Assembly (NCBI GenBank): GCA_045658005.1
Contig: JAZOUD010000122.1
Location: 1 to 64,000 of the forward strand
DNA length: 64,000 nucleotides
Direction: 5' to 3'
Origin: UBA2862 sp045658005
GTDB taxonomy: Bacteria; Bacillota; Clostridia; Christensenellales; Aristaeellaceae
Shown here: positions 1-9,295 of the stretch, one piece after another
Layout of the letters: each line of letters starts with the position of its first letter
Position numbering within the stretch: position 1 is the stretch's first letter
Translations under genes and position numbers: made by a program
The notes under the pieces: generated by a model
What the model was told of the DNA's origin: nothing
The model's input: the letters and a program-made list of their open reading frames with translations, nothing else
The model's database searches: none

Positions 1-875
1 TCCCTCAATTTCTGTGTCTTCTTGATCGTCTTGTTCCCTGTCCTGCAATACCACTCGTCGCTGTCCTTGTTGTACGAAAACAAGTCCTCGTTCACCTTGT
101 ATACGCATGCGCTTACCGGTATTATGCTCTCGATCTTCCTCCGTGCCAATTCGTCCAGTATGTCCTTCTTGAAATACGCCTTGTCTCCACTCAGCGCTTC
201 TACCTTTACCCCTGCTTCTTCTGTCCTGGTCAGCAGTTTTTTGCATTCCGTTCCGTCTACATACTCGCCGCTGTGTACGTCCACCGCTGTGATGATTCGC
301 TCTTCCGCTATCATCGTATATTCCGTCTTGTACCCGAAAAACGGGTCCGTCTTTGATTTATACCCTACCCTCGCATCCTTGTCCGCCAGTGACCTTACTC
401 CTTTTTGTGCAATAAACTTCTCATCCGACAGTATTTCCCGGATTTCTTCTATCGTCTCCTTGGTTTTCTCTCCCGCCGATGCTTCCGATTCTGCGACTGC
501 CTTCTCCAGGTAGGCCTTCATCGTTCGCTTCGCTTCCGCCGAGTCCTCTATTTCCTTGTAGTTTGGTATCTCCGTGTTCACTCCCGCCGGCAGTTCTCCT
601 CCATGATCTTCTTTCAGATTCTTGAACAGCTTCTTTGCCAGGTGCTTCATGATCCGCTCCGGCACCTGCTTCTTGCAGTTCGCTTCCGTATGCGTGCTAT
701 CGATCGCCAGCGTCGTCCCTTTGATTATCCCCTTCTCTACGCACTGTCGCACGATTTCACTCAGTATTTCATCTATCGTTATATCCTTCAACCGCTGCGT
801 CCTGAATTTCGCCAGCAGGCTCGCTTCCGGCAATTTGTCATCCGGGTTCAGCCCCAAAAACCACAGATATGCCAG

Positions 876-878
<3 letters not shown>
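1..878 (-). pseudogene. IS1182-family transposase fragment (both ends missing)
   Basis: The reverse strand is open for about 292 codons and reads as the middle of an IS1182-type DDE transposase. Visible are the region NLAYLWFLGLNPDD, the first catalytic stretch AIDSTHTEAN, and the second-Asp region with ARVGYKSKTDPFFGYK and ALSGDKAYFKK. The carboxy-terminal part lies before the window. The amino-terminal 80 or so residues normally upstream of the NLAY segment are absent: homology stops at about 878 and a histidine kinase reading frame on the other strand begins within a few bases. No terminal inverted repeat is visible at this edge. This is a broken copy, or an assembly join inside a multi-copy element. 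Family assignment is by motif recognition. Confidence 0.8.
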
Positions 879-3116
<2,238 letters not shown>

Positions 3117-3146
3117 TTATAGATGACGATATGGGAGGACACCGAC

Positions 3147-4835
3147 ATGGCGATCAATATGGATCCCCTGCAGAAGCAGATGCTGGACGACGTCTTCGAC
3201 GCCTTTACCATGCTCTCAAACGGCGGGTTTGTGTCCCTGATGCACGTGGACGGGGGCTTTACCCGCTACTCGGCGGGGGCGGTGGAGCTGTTTGGCCTGC
3301 CGGGGGAGTACATCCCCAACGGCGCCATGGACTGGAACGATTACCTGCACCCGGAGGACCGGAAGCGCTACATGGACGTGATGATGCCCCTGCTGTCCGG
3401 CGGCACCCAGACCTACGACCTGACCTACCGGGTGCGGACGGTGAAGGGCGAATATGTGAACTTCAGGGCCGTCGGCGCGGTGCTGCGGGGCAGCGACGGC
3501 AAGCCAAGCCTGATCGGCGGGGCGATGATCAACCAGGGCCTGACGGAAAACACCGATCCCGTGACGGTGCTGCCCAACAAAAACGCCTACCAGGAGCAGC
3601 TGGCGCAGCTTCTGGAGGCGGGCAAGAGCGTCGTCTCGCTGCAGATCGGCATCGACCGGTTTTCCCAGATCAACGAGGTGCACGGTTACACCTACGGCAA
3701 CCGGACCCTCCAGGAGGTCGCCTGGCGCATCCAGGAGGTGGTGAAGGACCGCGGCACGGTCTACCGCATGGAGGGCGCGACCTTCGTGATCCTCTCCGAC
3801 ACGCTGACCCGGGACGAGGTGGCCGCCATCTACGACCACATTCGCTACCAGCTGCAGCGGGGCATACAGGTCAACGGCATCAAGAACATACTGACGGCGG
3901 GGGGCGGCATGATCTCCAGCGTCGGCACCGAGGTGAGCGCGTCCACCGTGTACGCCTGCATGAACTATGCCTATGAGGAATCCCGCAGGCACAAGCACGG
4001 CGACCTGGTGGATTTCAACGGCAGTGTCAACTACGACGGCACGGAGGCGCTGGAGCTGATCAACACCATACGCGAATGCGCCGCCGAGGGCTGCCGGGGC
4101 TTTGAGCTGGAATACCTGCCGGTGATCGACGCCCAAACGGGACGCATCAACGGCGCGGAGGCCATCATCTACTGGCGGGACGCCCGGCACGGTCGGGTGG
4201 CGCCGGAGGCGTTCATGCCCATACTGGAGCGGGATTTCATATTCGAGGAGCTGGGGGATTTCATACTTGAAAGGGGCCTGTCCGACGGCGTGAGGCTGCT
4301 GGAATGTGATCCGGATTTCCTGCTGTGCCTGGACGTGTACCGCATCCAGCTGGAATCCGGCTACTTCATCGACACGCTGCAGCACTACCTGAGCGCCACG
4401 GGCTTTCCGCCCCGGCAGCTGAGCCTCAAGTTCGACAACGGCTGTCGATATATCGGCATGGAGCGCCTGAAGAGCATCATCCAGGCGCTGCACGCCAGGG
4501 GCATACTGACGATCATCGAGGATTTTGGCAGCGGCAGCGATTCCATCGGCTTCCTGCGCAGCGAGCCTGTGGACGCGGTGAGCATCAACAGCCAGCTCTC
4601 CAGGGACATCGAAACGGATCACCGGGCGCGCAACACCCTGGATTACCTGACCCGCTTGGCCGCCGAATACGTGAAGCACATCAATGTCAAGGGCATACGC
4701 AGCCCCCGGATGCGTCAGATCGTGGGCGGCTTCAGCGTCACCACCCTCCAGGGCGTCGGGTTTTCCGATTCCCTGCCCCTCGACGCGCTGATCCGAAAGT
4801 ATTACAGTGGCGGGGCGGGGCCTGCAAAGCGGTAA
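3147..4835 (+). CDS. PAS / degenerate GGDEF / degenerate EAL protein
   Basis: The start chosen is the ATG at 3147, with GGGAGG eight bases upstream. The ATG at 3123 has no ribosome binding site. The protein has about 562 residues. A PAS domain lies near 25-130, a GGDEF fold near 135-300 and an EAL fold near 310-550. The diguanylate cyclase signature reads RMEGATF instead of RxGGDEF. The phosphodiesterase has EAIIYW where EALLRW is expected and EDFGSG for DDFGSG, and the metal-binding E-x-T-E strand is replaced by LSLKFDNG. Both catalytic centres look dead, so the likely role is nucleotide sensing or scaffolding for the adjacent hybrid kinase. That role is inferred. No membrane segment is present. 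Confidence 0.85.
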   Translation: MAINMDPLQKQMLDDVFDAFTMLSNGGFVSLMHVDGGFTRYSAGAVELFGLPGEYIPNGAMDWNDYLHPEDRKRYMDVMMPLLSGGTQTYDLTYRVRTVKGEYVNFRAVGAVLRGSDGKPSLIGGAMINQGLTENTDPVTVLPNKNAYQEQLAQLLEAGKSVVSLQIGIDRFSQINEVHGYTYGNRTLQEVAWRIQEVVKDRGTVYRMEGATFVILSDTLTRDEVAAIYDHIRYQLQRGIQVNGIKNILTAGGGMISSVGTEVSASTVYACMNYAYEESRRHKHGDLVDFNGSVNYDGTEALELINTIRECAAEGCRGFELEYLPVIDAQTGRINGAEAIIYWRDARHGRVAPEAFMPILERDFIFEELGDFILERGLSDGVRLLECDPDFLLCLDVYRIQLESGYFIDTLQHYLSATGFPPRQLSLKFDNGCRYIGMERLKSIIQALHARGILTIIEDFGSGSDSIGFLRSEPVDAVSINSQLSRDIETDHRARNTLDYLTRLAAEYVKHINVKGIRSPRMRQIVGGFSVTTLQGVGFSDSLPLDALIRKYYSGGAGPAKR

Positions 4836-4839
4836 GCCG

Positions 4840-5205
4840 CTACTGAATCACATAGCCCTCCTTCTCCAGCACGCCGATGGCGCGGTCAAACTGGGCTTCC
4901 TTCACGAGTATGTAATCCGTGTTGAAGGTCGATACGGCAAAGATGTCGATGTGATGTTCAAACAGGAGGGCTGACAGCACCGAAAGGCTGCTGACCGGGG
5001 CGAAGTCCAGCTCGCCCTCGATGCGGAAGCCGCGCCAGCCGTCGTTGCGATTGGTCGTGTGAACGGGGACGTCGGAGGTGATGCATACGAGGGAGAGCTC
5101 TTCGTCTGTCTTCCCGATGAAGAAGAAATCAGCGTACAGGTTGATCTCCGCCGGGGACAGTACCTTGCACACGGTCAGCGCATAGGGCAGTTTTCTGAGT
5201 ATCAT
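4840..5205 (-). CDS. ACT domain-containing protein
   Basis: This 121-residue protein looks like the small CASTOR/ACT_7-type proteins of Clostridia, which carry tandem ACT-like folds and are thought to bind amino acids. The stretches ELSLVCITSDVP, FRIEGELDFAPVSSLSVLSALL and IDIFAVSTFNTDYILV match the family pattern of a ligand-binding strand and helix. The start has AAGGAG eight bases before it. It converges with the GGDEF-EAL gene (4 bp apart) and has its own good promoter at 5271-5299. No partner enzyme is fused, so its effector role is unknown. Confidence 0.8.
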   Translation of the reverse strand: MILRKLPYALTVCKVLSPAEINLYADFFFIGKTDEELSLVCITSDVPVHTTNRNDGWRGFRIEGELDFAPVSSLSVLSALLFEHHIDIFAVSTFNTDYILVKEAQFDRAIGVLEKEGYVIQ

Positions 5206-5270
5206 GGGGGCATCTCCTTAGCTGTGTCCATGGTGAGAGGGGCGGTTGATTCGCCTCTTTTTCATTTAAC

Positions 5271-5299
5271 ATTGTACCATAGATTCGCCAGTCGATCAA
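5271..5299 (-). promoter_or_regulatory. Sigma-70-type promoter for the ACT-domain gene
   Basis: On the minus strand TTGATC (-35) and TACAAT (-10) are separated by exactly 17 bases. They lie about 65 bp upstream of the ACT-domain start and just beyond the stop of the CobW-like gene. Confidence 0.6.
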
Positions 5300-5307
5300 C
5301 CACATAT

Positions 5308-5881
5308 CTATCCGGGAGTATGCCGCCCGAAGAACCGCTCTGCCGCATCCGCTTCCGACAGCGCCTGGCGGTCCTCGCCGATCAGCACGAGCGCATTCAA
5401 TGCGGCTGCCGCGTCGAGCTCCGTCCGGGGAAGACCCTCCGTGAAATTCAGTATCGGTGGCGTCCCGGAGCTGGATGCGGTAGAATTCGCCGACCACCGT
5501 CATCAGCTTTCTCAGCTTCCGGGCGTTGACGACCATGACGCAGCGGTTCAGCGAAACCGCGTCGATCTCGGCGCAGATCCGGCGGATCGCCTCCAGGTCC
5601 GCGGCGCCGGAGGCCTCCATGACGATGTAGCCCGGCGCGACGCCCTGCAAAAGCTCGCGGACGGCTGTGACCAGGTCACCCTTCAGCGTGCAGCAGACGC
5701 AGCCGGCGGTGAGCGGGCGCACGGTGACGCCGGAGAACGCGCCGGCGTCCAGGTTCACCCGCCCGATCTCGTTTTCGATCACCGCGACCCGCTTGCCCCG
5801 GTAGGCGCATTGGAGCATGGCCCTGATCAAAGTGGTCTTGCCGGCGCCCAACAGGCCGCCGTAGATATCCAGCTTTGCCAT
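5308..5881 (-). pseudogene. CobW/HypB/UreG-type (G3E) GTPase, frameshifted
   Basis: The start is the ATG at 5881, with AAAGGAG placed correctly; a second ATG six bases upstream sits too close to it. The Walker A motif GGLLGAGKTT, the CVCCTLKGDL metal-binding loop typical of COG0523 GTPases, and EASGAADLEAI are all present. At about 5440-5450 the frame slips after IQLRDAT. In the next frame the protein continues sensibly from LNFTEGLPRTELDAAAALN to FFGRHTPG and a TAG at 5308-5310. One extra base (or two missing) explains it. The gene follows a URO-D-family methyltransferase by 37 bp, a context in which such GTPases serve cobalamin or metal handling. It may be a real pseudogene or a sequencing error. 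Confidence 0.8.
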
Positions 5882-5918
5882 GGCCATGCTCCTTTGCGTT
5901 GTCTCTTGTGAAAGCGTT

Positions 5919-6905
5919 TTATTTGCCCTGCTTCAGAAGCTCGAAGCCGTATTCGACGGCAATCTGCACGATCTCGCCCATGGCCGCGCCGAACACGGCG
6001 GGGTCCAGGGAATTGACGTACCTGAAGCCGAAGAAGCAGTAGCCCTTGTGGTACTTGCCGTAGGTGTCCAGGCAGCGCTTGACTTCCTTTTCGATGATGT
6101 CGTGGGTCGCGTCGACGGACGCGGCGGGCCCGTTGGTGTCGTAGCCGCCGACGAAGCCGATGCGGTCGCCGTACTTTTCGATCAGGGCCTCGATGTCGTT
6201 GCTGATCTGCACCGAGGTCCAGGCCACCCAGCCGCAGTCGATCATGTCCTCGACGATGTCCTGGGCATAGCCGCAGCAGTGGTAGATGGGAAGGACGCCG
6301 CGCTTCAGGCACTCCTGGGCGAAGCGCTTGTGATGGGGCTTGATCAGCGAGCGGTAGGTCGCCGGGGAAATGAACAGGTTCCGCTGGGTGGCAACGTCGT
6401 CAAAATAGGTAATGGTGTCCGGGTGATAAGCGTCGATGATGTAGTCCAGCGCCTTGATCTTGTAATCGGTGATCGCCGTAAACAGGGCGTCCACCTCCTC
6501 CGGCTCGCTGGCGATGGCCACCAGGGCGTCCTCGAAGCCCATCAGGGCGGCCAGGCGCTCAAACACGCCGTTGCCGAAGCCGAAGTCGATGATCTGGTGC
6601 TCCCGGTCCGGCTCGCCGAGCATCCTGCACTCCATCTCGTAGTCGGCCTTCCAGTCGTAGGCCGCTGGGTCCGGGATGTGGACCTTCTCGCGCCATTCGG
6701 TCACGTCGTCCATGACGGTGTAGTTGACATCCGGCACCGCCGCGCCGCCGCCGGTGGAGGGGTATTCCCACTTGATGCCGAAGCCGTCCATGCCGTCGCC
6801 GAACTGGTTGCCCTTTTCAATGGCGGGGCCGTTGATGGCGCCGAAGCCGTAGATCTTGTTGCCGGTGAAGGAGTTGGGGATGAAGGTGGTCGGCCTGTGG
6901 TTCAA
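5919..6905 (-). CDS. Uroporphyrinogen decarboxylase (URO-D)-family corrinoid methyltransferase-like protein, 5'-truncated
   Basis: The body of the protein is clear: IYGFGAINGPAIEKG, DDVTEWREKVHIPD, the metal-site helix around PIYHCCGYAQD, and FVGGYDTNGPA near the end. These match the catabolic URO-D-like proteins found with corrinoid proteins in anaerobes, which transfer methyl groups rather than decarboxylate a porphyrin. The usual first 25 or so residues are missing. Homology starts at about 6890, and the only start-like codon is a TTG at 6905 without a ribosome binding site. Just beyond is the ribosome binding site of the divergent PucR gene. The gene is therefore probably non-functional or badly expressed, like the frameshifted GTPase downstream. 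Confidence 0.75.
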   Translation of the reverse strand: MNHRPTTFIPNSFTGNKIYGFGAINGPAIEKGNQFGDGMDGFGIKWEYPSTGGGAAVPDVNYTVMDDVTEWREKVHIPDPAAYDWKADYEMECRMLGEPDREHQIIDFGFGNGVFERLAALMGFEDALVAIASEPEEVDALFTAITDYKIKALDYIIDAYHPDTITYFDDVATQRNLFISPATYRSLIKPHHKRFAQECLKRGVLPIYHCCGYAQDIVEDMIDCGWVAWTSVQISNDIEALIEKYGDRIGFVGGYDTNGPAASVDATHDIIEKEVKRCLDTYGKYHKGYCFFGFRYVNSLDPAVFGAAMGEIVQIAVEYGFELLKQGK

Positions 6906-6932
6906 TTGTCTGTTTTGGACAAAGGAGGGCCC

Positions 6933-8402
6933 ATGAAGCTGAGCATGTCGATGCTTGCCCGGACGCTGGGCAAATACGATACCGAGCTGCACATCCTGCG
7001 GGACGCCCCGACGATCCGCGGGGTGCGGTTCCTGTCCGACGACCGCAACAGGTACGCGCTGGAGTATGTCTATATCGGGGAGGCATCAGGGTACTTTCAC
7101 GACCAGCGGTACCGGGACGCCATGATACTGGTCTGCGGGGAGAACCAGATCATCTGCCACAGCAAGGACCTGGAGATGCTGCTCAACGACATCCTCTCCG
7201 CCTTCGACGCCTATACGGAGGTGGAGGAGCGGCTGGCCATGGCCGCCTCCCGGCAGGCCCCGGCACAGGAGATCGTCGGCATCGCTTCTGCGATGATCGA
7301 CGGGCCCTGCCTGGTGTTCGACCTGAGGGGCAAGCTGATCTGCGGCACCCACCAGGCGCTGCTGCCGGAGCGAATCAGGGCCAACCTGGAAAGCAGCGGC
7401 ACCCTGGGCGTGGAGATGATGTCCCAGGTGCTGGTCGATGAAAACGGCCAGGTTTGCCATGACATCAGCGACGAGCCCCAGCTGCTGCATCCCCACGGCA
7501 ACGACGGGGAGAGGGCCGTATCCATGTACCTGGCGACGGACGGCGCGCGGGTGGGCTACATGATGATCTTTCCGGACAGCGAGAACGACGCGCGCATCGC
7601 GCTGCACTGCGAAAAGTGGATCGGCGGCTTCCTGTGCCGGGCGGCGGAGTTTACCGACAGCGCCTCAAGCTATCTGGCGCCGCCCCAGGTGCTCAGGCAG
7701 TTTCTCGAGGGCGCGCAGCCCTCGCAGCCGGCCATCGACCGGCTGACGGGGGAGACGGATACCCTGCCGTACATGGTGTTGACGGTGGTCAGGAGCACCG
7801 GGGCCAGCAATCCGACGATCCACCACATGCTGATGGCGGATTTGAAGGGGATGGCTGTGCGGTGCACGGCCTGCGCGTACCGGGGCGGCGTCGCGATACT
7901 GGCCGGCCAGAGGGCGGAGGCGGGCGTAATCTCGTTCTTCCGGCACAGGCGCTGGCTGGACACGCTGGCCGTGGGCGTGTCCATGCCGGTGCATCACCTG
8001 GGGGAGCTGGCGATCGCCTATGAACAGGCGATGTTCGCGGTGAACGCGGAGACCGGCGGCGGCATTCGCCACTGTTCGGATTACGCGCTGGCCTACCTGC
8101 TGCGCCTGCTCAGCGAGAACAAGATGTCCGCCCTGCTGCGGCACCCGGCGATCTCGGTGCTGGAGAACTATGACCGGAAGAACCGAACGGACCTGCTGAT
8201 GACGCTGGAGACGTACCTGCGGCAGAATTGCAGCCAGAACCGGACGGCCGAGGCGCTGCACGTGCACCTGAATTCCCTGAAATACCGGCTGCACCGGATC
8301 GTGGAGCTGACCGGCCTGGACCTGCGCGACAGCGAAGCCCTGCTCTACCTCCAGCTCTCCCTGAGGATCAGTCCGCAGGCTTCGGTTGAAACGGGGGAGT
8401 GA
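6933..8402 (+). CDS. PucR-type transcriptional regulator
   Basis: This 489-residue protein starts at an ATG preceded by AAAGGAGGG. The amino-terminal region resembles the purine-catabolism regulator sensory domain. The carboxy terminus carries the PucR helix-turn-helix: LMTLETYLRQNCSQNRTAEA, then LHVHLNSLKYRLHRI and VELTGLDLRDSEALLYLQL. Regulators of this kind are often encoded next to URO-D-like methyltransferase and corrinoid genes in Clostridia. Its divergent position here suggests that it once controlled the broken methyltransferase/GTPase pair. The spacing between the two coding regions is too small for a normal divergent promoter, which supports a local deletion. Confidence 0.85.
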   Translation: MKLSMSMLARTLGKYDTELHILRDAPTIRGVRFLSDDRNRYALEYVYIGEASGYFHDQRYRDAMILVCGENQIICHSKDLEMLLNDILSAFDAYTEVEERLAMAASRQAPAQEIVGIASAMIDGPCLVFDLRGKLICGTHQALLPERIRANLESSGTLGVEMMSQVLVDENGQVCHDISDEPQLLHPHGNDGERAVSMYLATDGARVGYMMIFPDSENDARIALHCEKWIGGFLCRAAEFTDSASSYLAPPQVLRQFLEGAQPSQPAIDRLTGETDTLPYMVLTVVRSTGASNPTIHHMLMADLKGMAVRCTACAYRGGVAILAGQRAEAGVISFFRHRRWLDTLAVGVSMPVHHLGELAIAYEQAMFAVNAETGGGIRHCSDYALAYLLRLLSENKMSALLRHPAISVLENYDRKNRTDLLMTLETYLRQNCSQNRTAEALHVHLNSLKYRLHRIVELTGLDLRDSEALLYLQLSLRISPQASVETGE

Positions 8403-8442
8403 TAAATACTGATTTGTCGCTCTGGCGACAAATCAGTATTTA
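8403..8442. repeat. Dispersed palindrome, copy 1
   Basis: A perfect 18 bp inverted repeat with a 4-base loop (TCTG). The arms read TAAATACTGATTTGTCGC and its complement. It begins at the last base of the PucR gene's stop codon. The same arms recur at seven other intergenic places up to 40.3 kb. Confidence 0.9.
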
Positions 8443-8541
8443 TATACACCCCCGTGACATGTATAACAATTACTGCCTGTTAAGAAGGGCCTGAATGTGC
8501 TATACTGTGCAGCGAAAAACAGTCTTGAGGGGCGTTTTACG

Positions 8542-9240
8542 ATGAACTGCAATGCAATGCGCTGCCGGTCCCTTCGGGAGAACCGGACTCCCGGCGCGAT
8601 CGTACTGAATATGCTGCTGGCCGCGGCCAGCCTGTTTGTCAACGGCTTCGGCGTGTACCTGACGATTCAGGCGAACATCGGCGCGGGACCGTGGGACGTG
8701 CTGAACCTGGGATTGGCAAAGACGCTGGGCATACTGTACGGCACGGCGTCCATTGCGGTCTCCTGCACCATCCTCCTCATCGACATCGCCATGAAGGAGC
8801 CCATCGGCATCGCCATGTTCATCGACGCCGTCGTGGTCGGCAAGGCGGTGGATTTCTTCAACTGGATCAATCTCGTGCCACCCCGCCAGTCCCTGGCGGC
8901 GGGGATACCGGTGATGATCCTGGGCCTGTTCATCATGGCCTATACCCAGTACACCTACATGATCGCGTCGCTGGGCTGCGGGCCCAGGGATACGCTGCTT
9001 GTCGGGCTGGCGAAGCGCCTGAAGCGGCTGCCGATCGGGGCGGTCAGCGTCGCGCTTCTGAGCCTGGCGACGCTGACCGGCTGGCTGCTGGGCGGACCGG
9101 TGGGCGTGGGCACGCTGATCTGCGCCTTCGCCACGGGCCCCATCATGCAGCTGGCCTTCCGCACGGTCCGCTTCGACGCCACCTCCGTGCGGCACCAGCG
9201 GCTGACCGATTCCATTCGCGTGTTTGCCGGCCGGATATAG
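8542..9240 (+). CDS. YczE/YitT-family integral membrane protein
   Basis: This 232-residue protein has five predicted membrane spans. It shows the family pattern ANIGAGPWDVLNLGLA in the first third and its repeat CGPRDTLLVGLAKRL in the second half, as in YczE/YyaS proteins. The start ATG follows TTGAGGGG by about nine bases. An extended -10 (TGCTATACT, 8498-8506) lies 36 bases upstream. The function of the family is not established; it behaves as a transporter-like membrane protein. It is followed 55 bp later by the rhamnosidase gene on the same strand, with no obvious terminator between. Confidence 0.8.
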   Translation: MNCNAMRCRSLRENRTPGAIVLNMLLAAASLFVNGFGVYLTIQANIGAGPWDVLNLGLAKTLGILYGTASIAVSCTILLIDIAMKEPIGIAMFIDAVVVGKAVDFFNWINLVPPRQSLAAGIPVMILGLFIMAYTQYTYMIASLGCGPRDTLLVGLAKRLKRLPIGAVSVALLSLATLTGWLLGGPVGVGTLICAFATGPIMQLAFRTVRFDATSVRHQRLTDSIRVFAGRI

Positions 9241-9295
9241 GCGGGGCGATGCTGTAAATAAGGACCGGGCAAAGGCAAGAGAAGGAGTGTGTGTC

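Noticed and set aside
5880..6932. An in-frame upstream extension of the PucR gene
   Set aside because: The extension runs antisense to recognisable URO-D coding sequence, and the ATG at 6933 has an AAAGGAGGG ribosome site.
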